From: Cymbomonas tetramitiformis
Taxonomy: Eukaryota > Chlorophyta > Pyramimonadophyceae > Pyramimonadales > Pyramimonadaceae
Reading direction: 5' to 3'
Length of the DNA: 53,092 nucleotides
NCBI GenBank assembly: GCA_001247695.2
Contig: LGRX02025824.1
Span: 1-53,092, forward strand
Shown here: piece by piece, positions 21,130 through 30,308 of the stretch
How positions within the stretch are numbered: the first letter of the stretch is position 1
Layout: every line of letters begins with the position of its first letter
Notes under the pieces: generated by a model
Database searches by the model: none
What the model saw: the letters and a program-made list of their open reading frames with translations, nothing else
Told to the model about the DNA's origin: nothing
Made by a program: the position numbers and the translations under genes

Positions 21130-21796
21130 CGGATTCAAGTGCGGATATTGTCCTTTTCCCTTTTTATCACACGAGATAGATCAACGCCTGCGTTTTCCGC
21201 TCGTGTACTCGACTGCGTTTAACGTTCATCGGTTTTCTCTTTCCGAGAATCATGAGTCACGTTCAACGTCGGAACGAGAACCATAACGGGAACGTTACGT
21301 GTGTCCACCAAGACCATGCCTCGCAACGGCAGGAACACACGAGAGTCAATATTTTCAGTCGGATCTCCCATCTATATTTCTGTACCGTACGATTTACAGT
21401 TGGACTTCAATAATACATTTTGCTCATATCTTAAATATGGAAATGTAAAGCATTTTTTAATGAATTATTGCGGAATGAAAACTCTCTCTCTCAACATTAT
21501 CGCATATCAGATCTTGTTACACATTCCGAGTTGGCACTTGAAAAATGACCAGGCCCTATCGTGAAGCATTCGCATGGACTTTTGTCAGCATTCGCAAAAT
21601 CTTCGTCGAAAAGATCCGTAAGCTTCGGTTGGAATTATAAATATTGAGACCAATGAAAATCGCGATCCAATCGTTAAAAAGGGAGAACTCAGACCTCAAA
21701 ATTTTCCTTGAACAATTTTGGACGCGGCATGGGACTACGAAAAATAGGGGGTGGGGAATTATACAACATTTATAAAATGGGGTTCTCCCGGTCATG
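21130..21796. other. Spacer between the BAH gene and the transposon nest
   Basis: No convincing gene. The D retrotransposon LTR begins abruptly at 21797. Its expected last 120 bases are not found here. Confidence 0.5.
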
Positions 21797-21901
21797 GCTG
21801 AAGCACAACGCTTCCTCACTTTTATACCTACCTCACCCATCATCTTAGATGGTACCGCCATTGGGTTGTGAACCCGAGACGTAGGTTGAACGACCAGCAT
21901 G
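21797..21901 (-). mobile_element. D 3' LTR, inner fragment left of F
   Basis: These bases match the D 5' LTR (52972 onward) with a single visible difference. They include TATAAAAG on the minus strand (21826-21819). Similarity stops at 21797, about 29 bases past the start of the TATA box, where the R-U5 part would begin. The right edge ends in ATG, the target duplication of element F. Confidence 0.85.
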
Positions 21902-22505
21902 CCCTACGGTCCTAGCAAATTGTAGTATGTGTACTAAAGGTGTCCTAAAGGCATAGTAAAGGACAGTTAGTACGTATGGGCGTTAGTATGCCGGTAGCAT
22001 AGTATATTACAGGCATACTAACGCCATATTGGCCTGTTAAGATGCGCGTACTACAGGCGTCCTAACGGCACTGCGCCTTAAGTATGCGTTGGCCCCAACT
22101 GGAGCAGGGGTGAGTGGTGGGGCACGTGTGGGTGTGCAGATCACTGAGATGGCGTTTTATGGTGACTAGAAGGCCAGGGGAAGTTTATTCCGCGGAGTAT
22201 GGTGGGATTCGGGGAAAGTAGTACGCGGGCTGAGTTTCTCGGAAATGTAGGGACGTTAGGATGGCGTTAGCATGCCTCTAGGATGGCATTAGGAGGTTGG
22301 CGTTAGGACGTAGTTAGGATGCTCGTAGGCAAAGTTAATACGCTAATGGCACTCTAGCGGCACTGCGCCTTATAAAGTATGCGTTAGTTGTACTACTGCA
22401 GGGGTCGTTACCAAGGTCACAATTTGCAACTGCCTGCATGGCATGTGGCAAGCAAAAAATAAACTAGCAGCGATTCATGTCTCATACATCGACCTCGTCG
22501 TCGTC

Positions 22506-25377
22506 CTATGTCCTTGATCCCTCGAAGAAGTCGGCCGTTGGGTCGAGAATGACCGCGGTCTCCATGCACGGATGTGGTACAATAACAACCTGCTGTTCTA
22601 CTCTATTGGCTAATATGAATGGCTCCATGTTGTCAAAGGCCGCGCGGTCTACGTGCGGGTTGAAGGTATAGACCGTCTTGGTCAAGTTATCCGGGCCGAG
22701 AATGGAGTGACGTCGACGGTACTCCTTGATCTGTTCGTCGGTCGGCTTAGCGAACCAATCGCATTTCAGTAAGATGTAGACCTTTCCTGCAATCTCCACC
22801 CGCAATATTCTCGTAATACGGCCGTGCCTGCATATCACCAAGCCCACGATTGTGTAAACAGCTAAGTTAGTATGTCGTTAGGACATTATGCGCATCCTAA
22901 TCGAGTCATAACGACATCCTAAAGACATGTTAAAGGTAGAATAGTGCGTGCTCCTTTCTCACCTTGCCACGGATTTTGGCTCACCGTGCTCGTCCACTTC
23001 CTCACTCGCGAAGAAAGTGCGAAAGTAGCTGTGTACGGTGCGCTTGTTCCGATCGGTCGTAGCCGTGCGGTAATCAGCGTCGCCGATCTTGACGTGCGTG
23101 AAGTTATAGCAAACCGGTGTCGGCCCCGCCATGAGCAACATCTCGTACTTGGTGAACTGTCGGCCCAACCATTCCGTAGGATCCGCGTACGCTCCAAATG
23201 GGGGCTCGCGTATGTGCTCAGGTTTGCCCTCCCTTGCACACACCGCGTTCCGGTACTTCTTGTTTCGCAGTCGCATCTGTGCATTCCAACTATGCACAGC
23301 GATACGATACCGTTAGTACTTTAGGCGCGTCCTAAATATGCAACAACGGCGTCATAAGGGCATAAACAACCGCTCGGGGAATGTAGCCACAAATCACCTG
23401 CGCGCGTCCTTCTCCACCAGCTCTCGATAAGCCGGCAATTCAGTCCGCATCCAAACCTTCAAGGCCTTAATGTCATCATCTCGCAAGACCACACGTTTCC
23501 CCCTAGCCGATACCTCAACCGCAATTGCCCCGCGGCTCCCCATGGTCACGGCCGCCGGCATCCGGGTGGAGTGGTCTTCCGAAATGAAAGTGATTAACCC
23601 ACGCACCAAATGCAACACCTTCACCCGCTTGATGCAGTTCATTATGGCTGGAACGGGTAGGGAGTTGCTCCTCGCTAGGCTTTTGATGTGACCGTTCAAG
23701 GACTCGAAGGCGTACATCCATACCTCCCGCATGGGACCATACTTCTCAAGTTGTTGGACGAAGTGAGAAAACATGTGAGTGTTAATCACACACCAAGCAT
23801 ACGCTGGCCCGGTCGCCTCCAACTCCTCGAAAAATGACTTGATTTCTTGTGCGAGTGGCTCCATATCCTGCACGTACGCAGCAATTCGTTAGGGCCCGTA
23901 TGATGTGCGAAGCATGTTAACGGCATCATAACACCATACTAACTATATCCTGACCGTTTACCTTAGGACGCACTTGTGTCGTCGTGATCTCCCGCACGAT
24001 CGTGGTCATTTTACCCACTAGCTTGGCCAATCGATTGGCGGGCTGCCCTTCATCTCGTGGCCAAGCGCAGACTGTCGACACGATACTGTTTTGCACGAGC
24101 TTCAAGCCGTCGTGAGCCCGAATGTGCTTGGCGGCAGAAGAGTCGCCGTCGTCCTCAATGGATTCCACGATGCTTACCACGTCAACGCGGTTCTCTATCA
24201 ATGACGAGGGACGGGCGTCGTCATCGGTGGGGTCGGCCATCGGCTCGGGGCGCGGTGAAGGCGAGGCGGGCGGCGGGGAGTCGTGGACGTCTCGTATCAA
24301 GGAGGAAGGAGGGGTGGTGTCGTCATCGGTGGGGTCGGCCATCGGCTCGGGGCGCGGTGAAGGCGAGGCGGGCGGCGGGGAGTCGTCGACATCTCGTATC
24401 AATATCGAGAGAGGGGTGGTGTTATCGATGGAGGCTGCGACAATGAGCATGATTGCAGTGGCAATGGACATGAGACAATGTCGCACGCCACGTGTCCGTA
24501 ATTTTATGGGAAATACGCGGTCGGCGTACATTACCTTGCCCGGTTCTTCTTCCAAAATGGACGGGATCGGCAACCATGACGGGTACCGTAGGGTCGTTAG
24601 CATGTCTTGGGCGCAACGATGAAAGTCGCGGGGAGTCATGCAAGTTGGTTCGTCCTTGCGATGGCCACAAGTGTAAATCTGAACCATGCCGACGTTTCTC
24701 GACTTACGCGCTTCCAATCTACAAGCGGTTACGTGACAAAGAGCACGCATCATGTCTTCCGTTTGGCACCTGCCACGTTAGAGTGCAGTTAAGATGTCGC
24801 TAGTACGTCGATACATAGTCTTTACCATGCTAACGGCATCATATGTGTGCGACAGTGCTGCGAAGGTCCAAATGGACGATTGTGATTCAAGAGTCCAACT
24901 GAAAGTTAGGGCACTTTCAAAGGGTCCTTGAAAAAACGAAATCACTCACCTTGCATCATTCACGCACGCCACAGTGGTTTCCGCCCATTGGCTAACTCGA
25001 AACTTCTTCGTGTGCTCCTCGAAATGTTGACCCAACCGGAAACCCTCCGGACAACCGACGGTATCGGCAGCAAGTGGTACCGCCGGAGTTGATGGTGCGG
25101 AGGTGGCAATATTCACCGGACCACGCGGTGGTGCCAAGGGTACTGGGTGAGGTGCTGGGTGACACATGGCCATTCGGGCTAGTCGTGGCGCACGCGTTTT
25201 GGCCACCGGTCGTTCTTGTCGTTGGAGGGAAAGCCCACGGTGACCCGGGGCCGCACGGGGTGTACTTGCGGACGCCTGCACGAACTGGTCATCGGATGCA
25301 TTGGGGGGAAGTTGGCGAGTCCATTGTTCACGTAGCGCGGAGAAATGCTCTCCGGGGCGAAGTGCTTTACGGGGCAT
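22506..25377 (-). CDS. F-encoded transposase-related protein, five exons, 767 residues
   Basis: Exons are 25377-24950, 24718-23962, 23867-23398, 23289-22963 and 22827-22506. Donors are AAG|GTGAGT, AAG|GTAAAC, CAG|GTGATT and AAG|GTGAGA; acceptors end in AG, and all phases agree for 768 codons with no stop. Exon 3 contains a DUF4218-like block (NTHMFSHFVQQLEKYGP, WMYAFESLNGHIKSL). Exon 5 contains a DUF4216-like block (VYILLKCDWFAKP, then PFILANRVEQQVVIV). Exon 2 has CGH..EPTC and an in-frame 34-residue duplication rich in Pro, Asp and Ser, then a possible short hydrophobic stretch before it (CLMSIATAIMLIVAAS). The usual Tnp2 catalytic region is not recognisable upstream, so F may need a helper or be a derivative. 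Confidence 0.8.
24218..24420. repeat. 102-bp direct duplication inside the F gene
   Basis: Two near-identical copies, 24218-24319 and 24320-24420, follow each other without a gap. The length is a multiple of three, so the acidic Pro-rich segment PPPASPSPRPEPMADPTDD is encoded twice in frame. Confidence 0.85.
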
Positions 25378-25399
25378 CGCAGGCCTGTGACCCCCCCCC

Positions 25400-26130
25400 C
25401 GTAGGCGCGTTAAGACGTGGTTAGTACGTCATAAAGGAGTCCTAATGCCACACGTTAGGGTGTCATTAGGATACCGTTAGGATGGGCGAACTACAGGCAT
25501 CCTAAAGGCCTCCTAAAGGTGTCCTAACCAGGGAATCTTTTGAGGAATATTCCTCTAGGCCTGTTAAGATGTGCACCCTAAAGCACGCCCTTAGGACACC
25601 TTTAACATGTTGTCGCCGTTAGCATGTAGTTAGCACGCCTTTAGCATGCGTGGCGTTAGCATGTTAACGGCGTCTAGTCTCACCTAGTATGCCGCTAACG
25701 GCGTGGCGATAGCATGTTAACGGCGTCTAGTCTCACGTAGTGGGTACCGTAACGGCATACTAACAAAGACGCATGCAAACAAAAAAAAACAAAAAAAACT
25801 GCAAGTTTGGCGTTAGGATACTAAATGGCATCATAAGAGCATGCTACCGGCATAATATCCGCGTAATGTACATGGCATGCTAAAGGGGTACTAACGTCAT
25901 ATGACTTGTATGACATAAGCTATAAGACCCAAAAATAGCGAAAAAAACAAAAAAACAAAAATTTGGCAGGGAAATGGGCAAGTTGAAGGGAACACACCCC
26001 TCCAAGCAAAATGTTGGTTTTGTTTTTTTTGCCATAGATATGAAGCATTTTGTGCGCACGATTTTTTCAAAATGCGCAGGAGCAAAAAAATAAATATAAA
26101 CAAAAGAAATAAAATGAAAAGTTCTCACCG
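25400..26130. repeat. Motif-rich non-coding stretch of F
   Basis: This stretch upstream of the F gene's start codon is rich in CCTAACGGCAT, GTTAGCATG and similar words in both orientations, with A-rich runs near 25780 and 25950. No gene is seen. It is probably promoter and motif-bearing DNA of the transposon. Confidence 0.5.
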
Positions 26131-26280
26131 CACCGCACCGCACCGCACCGTCGCGTCGCGTGTCCGAGACAGACCGACCGCGACCTGCGCCGACCTGCGC
26201 TGGTCACTCGAGCGCGACAGCCGCGACGCGACAGGGACAGCGACAGCCGAACGACAGCGACATTGATTCACGATACTGAT
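26130..26280. repeat. Imperfect CACCG and CGCGACAG short repeats
   Basis: Five CACCG-like pentamers are followed by loosely repeated CGACAG/CGCGAC words. It is a local GC-rich block in an AT-rich element with no clear coding sense. Confidence 0.6.
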
Positions 26281-26840
26281 ACTCATTGTCATACTATCCG
26301 ATACTCATACAGATACTGTGACACAGGTGACACGCGACAGTCGACTGCGACTCGAGTGATGTGGGATGCCGCTGCCGATGCCGCGAGCCCGCGACGACCA
26401 GTTCGAGTTGAATATTCAAGCGAAGGGGAAGGTGAACGTTGAAGTGGAATACTGTACACTCAACACTGTGTCCATCGAACTACAATAAAGAAACTTTAAG
26501 TATTCACAAGTCAAAGGCAGCGGTGAACGCAGAGTTATCGGGTAGTGGGTGCTGTTTTATGTTTGTTCTTGGTATCATAAAAATACTGCACTACGCTACA
26601 TATTCATAGTGAATGCGAGTGCTACTGTAATTTTTCTGCGCGCATGTCGGTGTGCTTAGCATCGAATTGAGGGGTGAACGAGAAGTAAGTTCTCGCTAGT
26701 CGTATGAACTAGATGAAGTTGGTTAAATTCCAACTCACCCCACTTGGCCTTCTTATTTTCCTTTGCTACTCTTATATTTCATCTTATGATATTTTTGCGC
26801 TTTACTATCCATTGGTTTTGAGTTGCGCGTTGTTTTTCAG

Positions 26841-27288
26841 ATCGGCTGAAAATGAGCGAGTGGAAAGAACTAATTTTCAGCCCATGACCAACACCAAGAC
26901 CTAAGGTGTGTGCGCTATCTTTCCTAGGTTGGTACATAAGAATTTGCGCGTTTGTGTTATGTGCTTGCTTTACTAAGCGTGGGTTTCTTTGTTGCGCTTT
27001 ATTTTTCAGATCGGTTGAAAAGGAGCGAGTAGAGAAAGCAAATTTTCAGCCCATGACCAACGCCAAGACTTAAGGTAAAAGCTATACCCTTTCTAAGTTA
27101 GAACCTAAGCTGTTGTGCTTTTGTGTGAAGTTTCTCACTTGACTAAGTGTTGGTTTATTGTTCCACTTGCTTTTTCAGATCGAATGAGAATGGGCGAGTG
27201 GAAAATCTCGGAAGGTTTTACTCCAAGACCAACGCCGAGATTTCTCGCTTGTTGCACGTTGTTTTAAAGAGATTAGGTTGATTCCCTA
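26841..27288 (+). other. Three exon-like modules, 169 bp apart, in F
   Basis: Modules begin at 26841, 27010 and 27179, each right after TTTTTCAG, exactly 169 bp apart. The first two are 65 bases and end TAAG|GTGTGT and TAAG|GTAAAA. In one frame they encode similar peptides (ERVERTNFQPMTNTKT and ERVEKANFQPMTNAKT), each closed by TAA directly before the donor. The third diverges and stays open to 27288. A consensus donor, GAA|GTAAGT, lies upstream at 26685. They look like duplicated alternative last or cassette exons, perhaps of a second F gene such as a TnpA-type factor, but no start exon is identified. Confidence 0.5.
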
Positions 27289-27703
27289 GAGGCAATTTTC
27301 GGACTAGAGCCTTGTTTTGAGCGAATTAGGCTACGAATGGGGCAGCCCTACTTACGATTGGATTGTATTGTGGATAGTAAAAATATTAACGTTTCTAGAC
27401 TTGTCAAAGTGCATTCAACCACGCATATGCTTTGTTGTGCATCACACTTGTTTATCACACCTGTTGTGCATCACACTCACCAATCACAATGTATCTCGCA
27501 CCTCACAATGCATATGCCTTCGCATCAAGCTTCCCCCGATATGAATACTCGCAACGTTCGCGTTTGACTGCTTGTGTAGTTATGGCATAGTTAGTATGCG
27601 TTTAGTATGCGCCCTAACACACTAAAGCTATGCTAAAACCAACGTTAGTATGCCTTTACTATGTCCCAGATAGCATGTCGTTAGGACGCCTTTAGGGTGT
27701 CGG

Positions 27704-27910
27704 TGTTAGTATGTCCTAACGTCGTCCTATTAACATCATAATGGCATCCTAACGCCAGTTATAGTGCATGTGTTAGTATGTCCTAACGTCGTCCTACGAG
27801 CATCATAATGGCATCCTAACGCCTGTTAATATGCATATGTTAGTATGTCCTAACGTCGTCCTACGAACATCATAACGGCATCCTAAAACCAGTTAAGATG
27901 CATGTGTTAG
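27704..27910. repeat. 67-bp tandem repeat, three units, in F
   Basis: Units starting TGTTAGTATGTCCTAACG lie at 27704, 27771 and 27838, with a truncated fourth at 27905. Each unit carries the GTTAGTATG motif and a CATCATAA(T/C)GGCATCCTAA segment. Confidence 0.9.
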
Positions 27911-28120
27911 GGGCGTCCTAACGGCATCATATGCACGTACTAACGGGTCGTTAAGACGTATGGCGTTAGTATGCCGTTAATATCTAGTCTCACGTAGTGG
28001 GTACCGTAACGGTATCCTAACCGCATACTAGCGGCATACTAACTTGACTACATATACTGCTGTTAGTATGCCTTTAGTACACCTTTAGTACACATACTAC
28101 AATTTCCTAGGACCGTAGGG

Positions 28121-28450
28121 ATGGTAATAACGACTAGTTCGTTCATGCTGCACATGCGAGTTCCGCGCATGCTGAAAGCTAAAGATGGTTCTTGGTTTGT
28201 TTCCAAGATGTATCTTTGCTTTGCCATCTTCGAGTTCGACTTACGAACTCTCGATGACAGGGATGCCTGATGATATGACATAATCATCTGGCGACATGTA
28301 CAGTCATCGTCGACCGTACTGTCGACTGTCATAAATGTATGACACGACCGACTGTCATAATAATATATGACATGACATGACATGACATGTATGACAGGTA
28401 TGACACGTATGACATGTATGACACATATGTCATCGGTCATAACCCTGACA
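28121..28450 (-). mobile_element. D 3' LTR, outer fragment right of F
   Basis: The fragment matches 33380-33761 and 47715-48086 of the E LTRs, with length changes in the ATGACA short repeats. It ends CCTGACA, so in the minus orientation the LTR starts TGTCAGGG. It joins the 21797-21901 fragment once F is removed. Confidence 0.9.
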
Positions 28451-29497
28451 GATCTCCCCTCTTAAGAGAGTTGTGACCTCACAACGGGCATACCTTTGTA
28501 TATGTCTTTGATGTCTTTGTTGTTGTCGCTTCTTGCTGGTACCAGTCTTCTTACACCGATTTGAGGCGTCCCTCATGGTGTTTTTAGGTTATTGGGGGGA
28601 ACTGAGTCCACTTTAGTCCCTCACCTTAGGCATTTAGCCATACAGTCCTTAGGATGTAGCCCACCTTTCCGGAAATCGTATCGTTGAGTGACGTTCCAAG
28701 GTTCAATGAAGAGCGTTTTCGCGATACAATCCTACGCTGGATTACTGATTGATCCACACGTTATCATGTATGTGCTAGACGATTCAAAGCATCCGAAGTC
28801 TACGTTACGGATTATTTGCGCTAGCCGTCGTCGCCTTTGCGCGATCGATGATCCCACGATTATAACGAATTATATTCGAACGATTCTCGGCCTGATATAG
28901 TGCACCCAACTCTTCCTCCCCTCTTTAAGCTACTTTGGAGGATCCTAGGCGGTGATGGGGAGCCCGATTTCGATAATAAACGAACAAAGGGGCTTGTTTT
29001 AATGCAAACGGAGCGGCCCTGCTTAACGGAATTGGACTTATAATCCTTAACCGGTCTGCTCAACTCCTCAATATTTTGTCCAGTACGCACGCTTTGACGA
29101 ACATCTATCGCGATGAGTGAGAATGAATTCGCCACGTACTAATGTGAAATTTATTTAGTCATGTTTGTCAAGCACAACTTAGGATCACAACTCCTTCTAC
29201 CTCAGTCATTATCTCCGGTAGCTTCGGATGACTGGCCAAGAATCCGATGACAAACCACGGTTTTGGCAAAGGTAGCATTTAGCAGTTTTTATTTATCCAC
29301 AGATATGATATCTCGCATATGTGCGTATCTGTGCAAGGGTATGATTTTGAACAAGGCTCACTACACCTTTAGCAAGGAAGGATCAATTCCCGCTTCAATG
29401 CAACATAATGATAAACATTAAGAGCAAGGTTGTATAGATGATCGACATGTATTAGTATATATTACAAGAAGTAAGGGCATAAGGCTTAATATAATGT
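28451..29497 (-). other. D 3' untranslated region with polypurine tract
   Basis: On the minus strand the bases next to the LTR read AAGAGGGGAGATC, a typical polypurine tract (28451-28463) for plus-strand priming. The rest is non-coding and matches E 33762-34195 and 37751-38329. No gene is seen. Confidence 0.75.
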
Positions 29498-30227
29498 TTA
29501 GCCTTCATAGGCAGCTATAATGTCTGCTGCATTGGTCAGCTCTGTGGCTTTGACCCAGGTGTCATGCTCAGGACCGTAGCCTGCATATCGTACTAAATAG
29601 TATTTGACACCTCTAGTGAACTTATCCGAGAGTATATGTGATATCTCAAATAGTGGTTGCCCTTCTTCGGTGATCATCTGTGGCAGAGGCAAAGGTGCTT
29701 GAATCGAGTCGTTGTACAGCTCTAATCTGGAAACAGGCTGTACCGGATGAATACGGATATCAAGATTTCCGAAATCTAACTCGTATGCACGTCCATGGCT
29801 AAGCACTTTGGAAATAGTGAACGGCCCAATATATGGCTGCTTAAAGTGTCTGCCTGCCTCTGTCAAACCAGTCCATTGTATAAACTCGGTCCGTAAAAGA
29901 ACTTTCTGCCCGACTGCAAACTGCTTAGGCATGTGAGTCTTATTGAATCTGGCTTGGCTAATTTCTGCTGCTCGGAAAATGTTGTCTACCGCGTTGGCAT
30001 GAACAGCCGAGTACTGGTCAAAATGATCTCGAATAGCTTCTTGTATTGGAACAGGAGCTTCTGGCGGAATAGTAATAACCAGATCATGAGGCGAGAGTGG
30101 TTGCGCCATCGAGTCGAGATAAAATGGTGAATAACCGGTTGATGCAGAAACGGTATTGTTAATTGCAAACTCCACCAGAGGCAACTTGTCCTCCCACGAA
30201 TTGGCTGAAGTATCATTGCAACAACAC
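29498..30227 (-). pseudogene. D integrase C-terminal exon with chromodomain
   Basis: This exon follows the 81-base intron and carries the end of the integrase core (LPLVEFAINNTVSAS..SPFYLD), the GPY/F-like region (KQPYIGPFTISKVL) and a C-terminal chromodomain (ISHILSDKF..YYLVRYAGYGPEHDTWVKATEL). Chromodomains steer integration toward modified histones, which makes D a chromovirus. This exon itself is intact, but the rest of D's pol is broken. Confidence 0.85.
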
Positions 30228-30308
30228 CTGAAAATGAAAATGCTACTAATCAGTTTGTAAACCAGAGGATGGTGAAATCAAATCATGAATCAACAATCTG
30301 AAATTTAC
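30228..30308 (-). other. Spliceosomal-type intron in D pol
   Basis: An 81-base segment begins GTAAAT after CATCCTCAG and ends in CATTTTCATTTTCAG. Without splicing, translation stops at once (AGG TAA). The intron falls right after the conserved E..LR of the integrase core. The same intron is present in E at 39616-39696. Confidence 0.75.

Larger units (their letters stand above)
21902..28120 (-). mobile_element. CACTA-like DNA transposon F, intact ends
   Basis: The ends are inverted repeats of about 54 bp with two mismatches, starting CCCTACGGTCCTAG. The 3-bp duplication ATG lies at 21899-21901 and 28121-28123, and removing F restores the LTR sequence known from three other copies. A 3-bp duplication and a protein with DUF4218-like and DUF4216-like regions place F near EnSpm/CACTA, although the tip is CCCTA rather than CACTA. 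It holds one well-supported minus-strand gene (25377-22506), a plus-strand block of exon-like modules (26841-27288) and many copies of a GTTAGTATG motif near both ends and in introns. Confidence 0.92.

Noticed and set aside
21301..21564. 87-codon plus-strand ORF
   Set aside because: It begins at GTG in AT-rich spacer DNA with no motif or splice support.
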